Source of the DNA: JAFGJQ01 sp052034525
Lineage (GTDB): Bacteria; Planctomycetota; Phycisphaerae; UBA1845
NCBI GenBank assembly: GCA_052034525.1
Contig: JBPOIK010000041.1
Coordinates: forward strand, 1-23,155
DNA length: 23,155 nucleotides
Reading direction: 5' to 3'
Of this stretch, positions 15,776 to 23,155 are shown piece after piece (positions within the stretch are counted from its first letter, which is position 1; each line of letters begins with the position of its first letter). The notes under the pieces were generated by a model. That model saw nothing but the letters and a program-made list of their open reading frames with translations. It was not told where the DNA came from and ran no database searches. Both the position numbers and the translations under genes were made by a program.

Positions 15776-16230
15776 GAGGCCTCCGCGCCCAGGATATCCG
15801 GGAATCCCAACTCGGTCAGGATCTGGGCCTGCTCGGTCCGCATTCGGCGGGCGTCCGTCTCGGTCAGATCGTCAAATCCCAGCAGGTGCAGCGTTCCGTG
15901 AATGACGTACAGAAGCAACTCCGCCGTGACGGCGTGTCCGCGCGCCAGACTCTCTCGCCGAGCGGTGTCCAGGGAGACCACGATTTCGCCGTCAACGGCG
16001 CCATCGCCCAGGTCAAAGCTCAACACGTCGGTCGGTCCGGGGTGATTCAGATACTTCTTGTTGAGGGAGGCGATGTGTTCGTCGGTCACCACGGCTACGC
16101 TGATCGTGGCGGCAGGGCAGTTCTGCTTCCCGAGCGTCGCCCAAACGGCCCGGCGAATCTCCGATTCGTCGATGTCCGGTCCATCACAGGCGAGGGACAC
16201 GGATATGTCGTAGGGCGAATCGTCGTCCAT
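15772..16230 (-). CDS. ybeY: Endoribonuclease YbeY (rRNA maturation and ribosome quality control)
   Basis: A 152-residue UPF0054-family protein, the usual size. YbeY is a zinc-dependent endoribonuclease involved in 16S rRNA 3' processing and ribosome quality control. The conserved NHPGPTDVLSFDL segment is at residues 62-74. The metal motif reads HGTLHLLGFDD (from His111), where the family consensus is HGxLHLxGYDH: His111 and His115 are present, while the third His is Asp121. Asp can ligate zinc, so activity is not excluded. Start 16230 (MDDDSPYDIS) suits family length; a longer in-frame option reaches 16374 but is Arg/Pro-rich and overlaps the preceding gene. The gene lies 22 bases after the HD phosphodiesterase and overlaps the nitrilase-like gene by four bases. 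Confidence 0.93.
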   Translation of the reverse strand: MDDDSPYDISVSLACDGPDIDESEIRRAVWATLGKQNCPAATISVAVVTDEHIASLNKKYLNHPGPTDVLSFDLGDGAVDGEIVVSLDTARRESLARGHAVTAELLLYVIHGTLHLLGFDDLTETDARRMRTEQAQILTELGFPDILGAEAS

Positions 16231-16252
16231 CGTGCGTTGGGGCGTCTCCGGA

Positions 16253-18685
16253 TCAGCGGACCGCGGCTCTGGGCGGCCCTTCGGCCCCGCCGGTCCGCTC
16301 CGCCGGAGCGGGTTCCTCCTTCTCGCCGGCGGCCGCCGGCTTGACCTCAGACTTCGGGTACGCCACCCGGCCATGGTAGAAGCGGCAGAGACTCTTGACG
16401 AGTGACGCCTCCACTCCGTACAGCTCCTTCAGGGTAATGTCGCACTCGTCAAATTGCCCGTCCTGCAGACGATCCATCAGCACGGAGTGCACGACCGATT
16501 CGATGCGGCCGGCCGTCGGCTCGTGCATGGCCCGCACGGCGCCTTCCACGCCGTCGCAAAGCATCAGAATGGCCGATTCTTTCGTCTGCGGTTTCGGGCC
16601 TTTGTATCGGAATTCGGTGTCGGATATTTCCCGATCGTGCCGACCGATGGCGATCTTAGGCTGTTTTTCGGCGGCGGCATAGTGGAAGTATTTTACCACG
16701 GTGGTGCCGTGGTGCTCCGCGATGAACTGGTGCAGAATGCGCGGCAGCCCGTATTCGTCCGCCAGCGCCAGCCCGTTCTGAACGTGGCTGAGCACCACAA
16801 GCAGGCTCATGCGTGGTTCGAGTTTGTCGTGCCGGTTGATGCCTGCCTCCTGGTTCTCCGCGAAGTACTCCGATTGGTGGATCTTGCCGATGTCGTGATA
16901 CCGCGCCCCGACCTGCACCAGCAGGCCGTTGGCCCCGATGGCTTCCGCGGCCGCCTGGGCCATGGTGCCCAGAACCAGCGAATGGTTGTACGTGCCGGGC
17001 GCCTCGCGAATCAACAGTTGCTGCAGGGGCTTGGTCTCGTCGCGCCATTCCAGCAGCGTAAGCGACGTGGCGATCCGGAAGACCCGCTCGATGAAGGGCA
17101 ACAGCGCCTGGATCAGCGTGGCCGCCAGCACGGCGCTGAGCCCGGGCCAGGCCGCTTCCGTGAGGCTGAATCGCAGATCCTGCTGGGCCGTCAGTTTGAA
17201 GGCGAACGTAAGCAGGAACATCAGCCCGCCGGCGGCGAAACCCGCCCGGAGGATCTGCGTCCGCGTGCGGACGTCGTCCAGCAGAAACGCAATCACACCG
17301 ACGCCACTCAGCAGAATGACCAGCAGGCTCAGGTCGCCCCGGACCGTCAGGACGAGCAGCATGGTGGCGAACGAGAGCACGGCCATCGCAAAACGCCGTT
17401 CATACGCGAGCGCGAGAATGGCCGTCGCCAGCAGGACGGGAACGGGCAGCAGATTCCGCAGGGTCGGGTGCAGATCCATCACGCGCGCCGAGGCCAGCAT
17501 GCCCAGCAGCAGGACGGCCAGCCCGATGGACCGCGTGCGATTCCGCAGCGCCCGGGGCTGGAAGTAGCCCACATATCCGAAAAGCCCCGCCGTCAGAATC
17601 AGAAACAGGCCGGCCGTGCCGCCCTGCGCCAGAACCTTCTGCTGACGAAGAGCCGCCGCGTCGGGTTCGTCACAGGCCAGGAACGCCCGATAGGCCTGAT
17701 GCTCCAGACGAAGCAGTTCCAGATCCGTGGGTGTCAGACCCTGCACGCGGCCCTGCTTGTCGTGTCGCGGAAACACGAACGGTTTGCCCTGTTCGTACGT
17801 CACCGCGGCGGGGGCCACGGCCGCCGCCGCCTGGGCCATGGCTTCCTGCGTGGCGGTCTGGTCGTACTCCAGGATGGGACGCTGCTCGATGTACCGCGTC
17901 AGAATCGCCTCAACCGGTTCTTTCATGGCGGACGGGAATGATTCGGCCAGTTTCGCGACGCGCCCCTCCACGTGTTTTCTGTTGAGATACTGGAGGTCCC
18001 GCCCGATGTCGACCTGGATGGGCTCCGCCGGGCCGGTTTCCGACGCCGTGGCGGACGTGTCCTGCACGAGGATATAACCGGCCTTGGACGCCGGTTCCCG
18101 GCCTTCCTGGGTTCCCGGAGAGGTCGTGTACTCCCGTTTCAACCGTTGTCGGAGGTGTTTCACCCAGGCCGCGTACCCCTCGGCGCTGCGCTCGTCGCTG
18201 CGCGGGTGCAGAAACTCGTACGTCGCAGCCGCGTCGGGCCAGGCGGCCTTCTCGGCGATTTCCGCGAACTGTTCCGGCGTCTCGGCCGCCCGGGCCTCCT
18301 GATAGACCCTGGTCAGCTCGGCGCATATCTGCTCGATGAATTCGTTGTCGATCCGGTAGTGACTGGGCGTGTTGGCCTGGGCCGCGAGCTTGTCCTGCTG
18401 CGTCTTGGAGTGGTCTTCCTGTGTGAATGTCACCCGCGCCACAATGGGCTGGGCGATTCTCTCCCCGGCCGCATACGGCAGCGACTCGTCGCCGTACAGA
18501 GCGATTAGGGCGGCGCCGGCCCAGAAAACCACGGTGACCAGCACCGGCCAGAAGCCCACCACCCTCAACCAGCGCAGCGGGCCCCCGCTCTCCTCCGCAC
18601 GGAGTTGCCGCACCCGTTGGCGGCGGGCCTTGCCGGTCTTGGGACTCGTGACCATGATCTTTCCGACGGCGTCGCGCCCGGTCAA
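16253..18685 (-). CDS. 7TM-HD phosphodiesterase of the PgpH family
   Basis: About 810 residues with the 7TMR-HD layout. A cytoplasmic basic N-terminus precedes one membrane helix (WPVLVTVVFWAGAALIALYG, about 44-63). A large external domain (about 65-365) follows, with a signature IAQPIVARVTFTQEDHSKTQ. A cluster of six or more hydrophobic segments (about 370-555) leads to a cytoplasmic HD domain. The HD motif ARYHDIGKIH has His597-Asp598; EAPGTYNHSLVLG precedes it and FIAEHHGTTVVKYF follows. Relatives such as PgpH hydrolyse cyclic di-AMP, so this is a probable cyclic-dinucleotide phosphodiesterase; substrate specificity is inferred. The tail is Ala/Glu/Pro-rich. The TTG at 18685 overlaps the phoH stop (TTGA); ATG 18655 is a shorter alternative with a GGAAAG box very close to it. 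phoH-7TMHD-ybeY is a classic gene order. Confidence 0.93.
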   Translation of the reverse strand: MTGRDAVGKIMVTSPKTGKARRQRVRQLRAEESGGPLRWLRVVGFWPVLVTVVFWAGAALIALYGDESLPYAAGERIAQPIVARVTFTQEDHSKTQQDKLAAQANTPSHYRIDNEFIEQICAELTRVYQEARAAETPEQFAEIAEKAAWPDAAATYEFLHPRSDERSAEGYAAWVKHLRQRLKREYTTSPGTQEGREPASKAGYILVQDTSATASETGPAEPIQVDIGRDLQYLNRKHVEGRVAKLAESFPSAMKEPVEAILTRYIEQRPILEYDQTATQEAMAQAAAAVAPAAVTYEQGKPFVFPRHDKQGRVQGLTPTDLELLRLEHQAYRAFLACDEPDAAALRQQKVLAQGGTAGLFLILTAGLFGYVGYFQPRALRNRTRSIGLAVLLLGMLASARVMDLHPTLRNLLPVPVLLATAILALAYERRFAMAVLSFATMLLVLTVRGDLSLLVILLSGVGVIAFLLDDVRTRTQILRAGFAAGGLMFLLTFAFKLTAQQDLRFSLTEAAWPGLSAVLAATLIQALLPFIERVFRIATSLTLLEWRDETKPLQQLLIREAPGTYNHSLVLGTMAQAAAEAIGANGLLVQVGARYHDIGKIHQSEYFAENQEAGINRHDKLEPRMSLLVVLSHVQNGLALADEYGLPRILHQFIAEHHGTTVVKYFHYAAAEKQPKIAIGRHDREISDTEFRYKGPKPQTKESAILMLCDGVEGAVRAMHEPTAGRIESVVHSVLMDRLQDGQFDECDITLKELYGVEASLVKSLCRFYHGRVAYPKSEVKPAAAGEKEEPAPAERTGGAEGPPRAAVR

Positions 18686-19626
18686 CGTCGAGGCGCCGAC
18701 CCGTTTCCGTATGCCTCCACGATGTTCTGCACCAGCGGGTGTCGCACGATGTCCATCTGCCGGAGACGGACGATGGCGATGCCCGGGATCCCGCGCAGGC
18801 GATCCACCGCGTCAATCATTCCGCTTCGCTGACGCTCGTCCAGGTCCACCTGGGAGTCGTCGCCCGTGACGATCATCTTGCTGTGATGGCCCAGCCGGGT
18901 CAGGAACATGAGCATCTGCGAGACGGTGGAATTTTGCGCCTCGTCCAGAATGATCGCCGCGCTGTTGAGCGTCCGACCGCGCATGAACGCCAGCGGGATC
19001 ACTTCGATCACGTCGTTCTGCATGAAGCTGCGGATCTGCTCGAACGCCATCATGTCGTGCATGGCGTCGAACAGCGGGCGCAGATATGGATTCACCTTTG
19101 CCTGCATGTCGCCCGGCAGGTAGCCCAGCTTCTCGCCCGCCTCCACCGCCGGGCGGACCAGCACGATCCGTTTGATCGCCCGTGCCCGCAGCATGGAAAC
19201 GGCGACAGCCACCGCCAGGTAGGTTTTGCCCGTGCCCGCCGGACCGAAACAGATGGTCAGGTCGTTCCGCCGGATCGCGTCGATGTATTCCTGCTGCCCG
19301 GGGGTCTTGGCCGACACGATGCCGGCCGGTGCATACACACAAACCCCCGCCTCCGCCTGGTCGGCCTGTTCTCGGGAAACCTCGGCGATGGCGTCGGCCA
19401 CGTGTCTCTCCTCCAGCCGCTCCACCGATCGCAGCCGGCGCTGAAGAACGTCGATGACCTCGGCCGCTTTGCTGACCGCCGTTCCGTGTCCGCTCAACTT
19501 GATCGTGGAATCCCGGGCCGTGATCCGGACATCCAACGCCGCCCGGATCAGCCGGAGGTTCTGGTCGTTTGGCCCGAACAGAGCCAGTCGCCTGGACGGA
19601 TCCTCGATGGCGATATTCAGTTCCAA
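18682..19626 (-). CDS. phoH: PhoH-like ATPase (PhoL type)
   Basis: A 314-residue P-loop NTPase of the PhoH family. The N-terminal region resembles a KH-like fold (about 1-90, with RLALFGPNDQNLRLIRAAL). The ATPase domain has Walker A GPAGTGKT (128-135), the PhoH-typical VRPAVEAGEKLGYLPGD after it, and Walker B AAIILDEAQN (223-232). GDDSQVDLD follows as the sensor region. PhoH-like proteins associated with ybeY are thought to act in RNA metabolism or ribosome maturation; the exact activity is unsettled. The start codon appears to be TTG (19626), since MELNIAIEDPS matches the family N-terminus and no ATG lies in frame nearby. It follows cdsA by 73 bases and overlaps the HD-phosphodiesterase start. 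Confidence 0.92.
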   Translation of the reverse strand: MELNIAIEDPSRRLALFGPNDQNLRLIRAALDVRITARDSTIKLSGHGTAVSKAAEVIDVLQRRLRSVERLEERHVADAIAEVSREQADQAEAGVCVYAPAGIVSAKTPGQQEYIDAIRRNDLTICFGPAGTGKTYLAVAVAVSMLRARAIKRIVLVRPAVEAGEKLGYLPGDMQAKVNPYLRPLFDAMHDMMAFEQIRSFMQNDVIEVIPLAFMRGRTLNSAAIILDEAQNSTVSQMLMFLTRLGHHSKMIVTGDDSQVDLDERQRSGMIDAVDRLRGIPGIAIVRLRQMDIVRHPLVQNIVEAYGNGSAPRR

Positions 19627-19699
19627 AACCCTGTGCTTGCTCCCGACGACACCTTCGGCCGACGAGTACTCCGCAGCCCGCCCGGCACTCCGCGCTATT

Positions 19700-20695
19700 C
19701 TACACCAAGCGCCAAAGGTATGTCAGGAGAAACCACGCTACCGGGGCCGCTAATACGGGACTATCGACCAAATCCAGCACCCCGCCGAACTGTGGAATCA
19801 GTCTGGCTGAATCTTTCGTACCGGCGGAACGCTTGAAGACGGATTCCAGCAAATCCCCCAACTGGCCGACAATGGACATAAGTGACCCAAAAATAAGAGC
19901 TTGTAGCAGCGACATCGCGCCGAACAGGGAGAATGCATCCCCGAATGCCACAGCTATTGCTTGGGCGTCGGTCAGATCGGCCACCGTGGGTGAGCTTGCA
20001 CACGCTCGACTAAAGTACCACACGAGAACCGAAAGCCCGGCACTGGCGCATATCCCTCCGATGCATCCCTCCACCGTCTTGCCGGGGCTGACCCACGGGA
20101 TGAGTTTGTGGCGGCCTATGGCCGAGCCCACGAAGTACGCTCCGATGTCCGAGACTTTCGTGACGGCCAGAAACACCAGGACCAGCCACGCGCCTTGTGG
20201 GATGGGAAGCACGTTGTCGGATCGCAGCAGGATGAGGAAGGATGGCAGAAAGCCGCAATAGACGATCAGCAGCAGCGAGGCGCCCGCGTCCCGGATCGCA
20301 CCTTGTGTGTCGGATCGGAGGATCTGCGCCACGGCGGTGGCCAGGAAGGCGCCGAGCAGCAGGAGAATCTGGACCGCCAATCCCTCGACGGAGACCAGGT
20401 TTCCCGCCGGTGCGATGCCGGCGTACAGCCACGGCCCCAGCATCAGACCGAAGGAGAAAAGCACCGCGATCAAGCCGTGCGGGCGCGCCCCGGTCGCCCG
20501 CACGATCCGCAGCAGCTCGCCGGCGCCAACCGCCATGATCGCGGCGAAAAGCAACGGGATGATGTTGCCCCGGCGAACGAACGGACCCAGAAAAGCGGGG
20601 TATGCGACCCAATTGTCCGCCACCCAGGCGTCGGCCGCGATCAGAAGCAGGAGCAGTGCGATAGCCGTGGAGCCCAATGAGATGCGTTGCAGCAT
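19700..20695 (-). CDS. cdsA: Phosphatidate cytidylyltransferase (CDP-diglyceride synthase)
   Basis: About 331 residues, an integral membrane protein with roughly eight hydrophobic segments. It makes CDP-diacylglycerol from CTP and phosphatidate, the entry step to phospholipids. Conserved features are KVSDIGAYFVGSAIGRHKLIP, the SPGKTVEG motif, and the C-terminal signature SVFKRSAGTKDSARLIPQFG continuing GVLDLVDS. In the signature the usual P-x-HGG-x-x-DR-x-D reads PQFGGVLDLVD, with His to Phe and Arg to Leu, a variant also familiar in planctomycete-like sequences. ATG 20695 (MLQRISLG) is chosen because the first hydrophobic segment follows immediately; the in-frame extension to 20833 is Pro/Arg-rich. 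uppS, a frequent upstream partner, is not here. It likely heads the operon. Confidence 0.9.
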   Translation of the reverse strand: MLQRISLGSTAIALLLLLIAADAWVADNWVAYPAFLGPFVRRGNIIPLLFAAIMAVGAGELLRIVRATGARPHGLIAVLFSFGLMLGPWLYAGIAPAGNLVSVEGLAVQILLLLGAFLATAVAQILRSDTQGAIRDAGASLLLIVYCGFLPSFLILLRSDNVLPIPQGAWLVLVFLAVTKVSDIGAYFVGSAIGRHKLIPWVSPGKTVEGCIGGICASAGLSVLVWYFSRACASSPTVADLTDAQAIAVAFGDAFSLFGAMSLLQALIFGSLMSIVGQLGDLLESVFKRSAGTKDSARLIPQFGGVLDLVDSPVLAAPVAWFLLTYLWRLV

Positions 20696-20917
20696 GCCGG
20701 ATGTCTCGCTGTTTGGTGCCGGACGACGGAGCGACACGATAGCGGCCGGCTCGGGGCCTGTCCAATGAACCCCCCGCAGGGGCCCGGGGGCGGGCCGTCG
20801 GACTGCGCTTGCCGGGGGAGGCGGTTTCCGCATAGAGTGATTCGCTCATTCGCCGGCGGCGTGCCGGCGCGTCCCTGATTCCCCGACGGAGACACCTCGG
20901 GAGGCGCGAAAAGCCGC
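20696..20917. other. Divergent promoter region between cdsA and the OPT transporter
   Basis: About 220 bases that must hold promoters in both directions. A good Shine-Dalgarno for the transporter (GGGAGGCG, 20899-20906) is visible. No -35/-10 pair could be named with confidence. Confidence 0.4.
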
Positions 20918-23035
20918 ATGGCCATCAAGCAACTGACGGACGAACAGATCCGCACCATGACGGTCGAGGAGAAGGACCGCTGGTGGCTGGAGAACGTATA
21001 CCAGGGCGATGTTCGCCAGATGACCCCGCGGGTGATCCTCTGCGGCTTTTTCCTGGGCGGCGTGCTGACGATCACGAACCTGTACGTGGGCATCAAAACC
21101 GGCTGGTCACTGGGTGTCGGCGTCACGTCGGTCGTGCTGGCGTACGTGATCTTCCGGGTACTCACGCGGATCGGTCTCGGCAGAGACTATCATATTCTTG
21201 AGAACAACATTCTTCAGTCCATCGCGACGGCCGCCGGCTACATGACCGGGCCGATGATCTCATCCATGCCGGCCTACATGATCCTGACCGGCACGATCGT
21301 TCCGAAAGAGCTGCTGCTGATCTGGCTGGTGCTGATGGCCATCCTGGGAGTGCTGTTCGCGTTTCCCATGAAACGGCGGTTCATCAACGACGAGCAGCAG
21401 CCGTTTCCGGAGGGCCGGGCGGCGGCCGTCGTGCTCGACGCCCTGCACAGCGACACGTCCGCCTCCGCCACCCAGCCGGCGAAGATGCTGCTGGTGTTTG
21501 GCGCTCTTGGAGCGATTCTGAAGTTCGGCCAGGCAGAGCCCATCATGGAGCGGATCAGGTTGAAGTTCCTGACGGTTCCTGAATTCCTGGATGAATGGTA
21601 CTACTATCTGGCCGGAAAACTGCACTGGGGCGTGCCTCGAATCCTGGGCACCTCCCTGAAGGAGCTTACGATCCGTCCCGAGCTGGACCTCGCCATGATC
21701 GGCGCGGGCGGCCTGATGGGCATCCGCACCGGTGTGTCGCTCATGATCGGCGCGGTGATCAACTACTTCATTCTCGCGCCGCTGATGATCCAGGTCGGCG
21801 AGATCCATTCGGTCCAGCAGGATGCCGCGATCGCCGCGCAGAAGGAACAGGCCAAGGCCGCCGCGCCCCAGGCGGAGGCGTTTGTGCCCGAGCGGATGAC
21901 TGACTCGCCCGTCACGACGCAAATGGTGCCGGCCGCAACGACCACGAGTCCGGCCACCGGCGCATCGGCATCCGCGGCCGTCACAACGGCCTCGACGACC
22001 GCGCCGGCCGACGCGGATCCGCCCGTATACGGATTCAAGCAGATTCTGAAGTGGTCGCTCTGGGGCGGTGTGGCCATGATGACCGTGGCGTCGCTCATGT
22101 CCTTCTTCGCCAAGCCCCAGGTTTTCATCAAGCCGATCAAACGACTGTTCGCGCGGTCCTCCGAGCCGCGCGGAGAGGATTGCCTGAAAGACATTGAGCT
22201 TCCGCTCTGGGTGTCCGTGGTGGGTATCCCGGTGGTGGGCGTCGTTGCCGCCTGGCTTACCAGCTACATGTTCGGAGTCCAGCTCTGGCTGGGCCTGGTG
22301 GCCATTCCGCTGGTGTTCGTGTTCTCACTGATTGCGGTGAATTCCACGGCCCTGACCTCGGTGACTCCGACGGGTGCGCTGGCGAAGATCACGCAGCTTA
22401 CCTACGGCGTTCTGGCCCCCGGGCAGATCAACACGAACATCGCGACGGCGGCCATCACGGGCGAGGTATCCGGGAACACCGCGAACCTGATCCAGAACAT
22501 CAAGCCGGGGTACATGCTGGGGGCCAAGCCGCGTTTGCAGGCGCTGGCCCATCTGATCGGAGCGTTCTCCGGGTCGTTTTTCGTGATTCTGGTGTTCTAC
22601 CCGCTCTTCCTGAAAAACGATCCCAGTGGTCTGATCACCGAATCGCAACCGTATCCCGCGGCGTCCGCCTGGATGGCGGTGGCCAAAGTTCTGACGGAGG
22701 GCATTCAGGAGTTGCCGTACTGGGCCCGCTGGGCGGCGGGAATCGGCGCGGTGTTGGGGCTGGTGCTGGAGGGCATCCGGATGCGAAGCAAAGGCCGGTT
22801 TCCGATTTCGCCGGTGGGGATCGGGCTGGGCTTCATCATTTCGTTCAGCACGTGCTTCGCGATGTTCCTGGGCGCTTTCCTCGTTTGGGCGATCGGCAGG
22901 CGCTGGACGCGTCCGGACCAGTGGATGAATCGGACGATTTTCCAGAACTACGAATCTGTCTGTGCCGGCCTGGTGGCCGGCGCCGCTCTGGTCGGCATCG
23001 CCGTGATGGCCATCGAGACGTTTTTGCTGGGCTAA
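20918..23035 (+). CDS. OPT-family oligopeptide transporter
   Basis: A 705-residue polytopic membrane protein of the OPT superfamily. These secondary transporters take up small peptides or metal-chelate compounds; the substrate here is unknown. Family motifs include LYVGIKTGWSLG (55-66), ENNILQSIATAAGY (95-108), QPFPEGRAAA (161-170), SVTPTGALAKITQ and the NIATAAITGEVSGNTANLIQ segment. About fourteen hydrophobic segments can be counted. An unusual hydrophilic Ala/Thr-rich insertion (about residues 302-369) separates two membrane segments. ATG 20918 has a strong Shine-Dalgarno at the proper distance. The gene is divergent from cdsA and stands alone, ending before a small hairpin at 23044. Confidence 0.93.
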   Translation: MAIKQLTDEQIRTMTVEEKDRWWLENVYQGDVRQMTPRVILCGFFLGGVLTITNLYVGIKTGWSLGVGVTSVVLAYVIFRVLTRIGLGRDYHILENNILQSIATAAGYMTGPMISSMPAYMILTGTIVPKELLLIWLVLMAILGVLFAFPMKRRFINDEQQPFPEGRAAAVVLDALHSDTSASATQPAKMLLVFGALGAILKFGQAEPIMERIRLKFLTVPEFLDEWYYYLAGKLHWGVPRILGTSLKELTIRPELDLAMIGAGGLMGIRTGVSLMIGAVINYFILAPLMIQVGEIHSVQQDAAIAAQKEQAKAAAPQAEAFVPERMTDSPVTTQMVPAATTTSPATGASASAAVTTASTTAPADADPPVYGFKQILKWSLWGGVAMMTVASLMSFFAKPQVFIKPIKRLFARSSEPRGEDCLKDIELPLWVSVVGIPVVGVVAAWLTSYMFGVQLWLGLVAIPLVFVFSLIAVNSTALTSVTPTGALAKITQLTYGVLAPGQINTNIATAAITGEVSGNTANLIQNIKPGYMLGAKPRLQALAHLIGAFSGSFFVILVFYPLFLKNDPSGLITESQPYPAASAWMAVAKVLTEGIQELPYWARWAAGIGAVLGLVLEGIRMRSKGRFPISPVGIGLGFIISFSTCFAMFLGAFLVWAIGRRWTRPDQWMNRTIFQNYESVCAGLVAGAALVGIAVMAIETFLLG

Positions 23036-23043
23036 ATCAGATT

Positions 23044-23058
23044 GCCTCAAAGTGAGGC
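23044..23058. terminator. Small hairpin between convergent genes
   Basis: GCCTCA-AAG-TGAGGC is a perfect 6-bp stem with a 3-base loop, nine bases after the OPT stop and five bases from the stop of the converging minus-strand gene. The position fits a shared terminator, but there is no long T-run. Confidence 0.45.
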
Positions 23059-23062
23059 CATT

Positions 23063-23155
23063 CTATGCCGCTTTTCGGCGGCGCCGGGCGGCGGCTCTTC
23101 GATTGCGAGCGATGAGATACGCATGAACCTCCTCCATCAGTTCATCGATGGTCTC
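23063..23155 (-). CDS. C-terminus of an unrecognised minus-strand gene (cut by the window edge)
   Basis: The minus strand has an open frame from the window edge to TAG at 23065-23063, encoding 30 residues. It begins ETIDELMEEVHAYLIARN and ends in a very basic Arg/Ala/Lys tail. The amphipathic helix followed by a basic tail looks like a true protein C-terminus, and the small hairpin lies just beyond the stop. The family cannot be told from so little. Confidence 0.5.
   Translation of the reverse strand, partial: ETIDELMEEVHAYLIARNRRAAARRRRKAA

Overview
The window looks like a chromosomal segment of a GC-rich, Gram-negative-type bacterium, most likely a planctomycete or a close relative (PVC group or Hydrogenedentes-like). 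This rests on the style of the ECF sigma-factor N-terminus, the long Gly-Glu linkers in secreted proteins, the secreted TPR proteins and the divergent housekeeping signatures. The assignment is inference from gene content, not from a marker gene.

Left edge (1-2768): on the minus strand, the N-terminus of an ECF-type sigma factor runs directly into what looks like the C-terminal tail of a group II intron reverse transcriptase, so both are remnants. A complete dnaK follows on the minus strand, with an unusual leader rich in short palindromes. A divergent plus-strand gene encodes a protein with two ACT domains (2769-3245).

Accessory block (about 3224-10061): this 6.8-kb block is bounded by two directly repeated copies of the 3' end of the ACT gene (28 identical bases at 3196-3223 and 10034-10061). 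That is the layout expected of an island inserted at a gene's 3' end. Inside are a membrane-protein gene truncated exactly at the left boundary and a minus-strand cluster alternating secreted TPR proteins with secreted Cys-rich and Gly-Glu-repeat proteins. Two genes of the cluster are broken: one by a single-base frameshift in a G run, one by an in-frame TAG. No integrase is visible. This block is the most novel part of the window.

Middle (10297-13518): a large, probably exported GH38 alpha-mannosidase with an extra N-terminal beta-rich domain, on the plus strand.

Right half (13656-20695, minus strand): a conserved housekeeping run read as cdsA, phoH-like ATPase, 7TM-HD phosphodiesterase (PgpH-like), ybeY, a nitrilase-fold protein lacking its catalytic residues, and a CorC/HlyC-type DUF21-CBS protein. 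Several genes overlap by 4 bases, so this is probably one operon linking membrane lipid synthesis, RNA/ribosome quality control and cyclic-dinucleotide signalling. Divergent from it is an OPT-family transporter (20918-23035). The last 90 bases hold the C-terminus of an unrecognised minus-strand gene.
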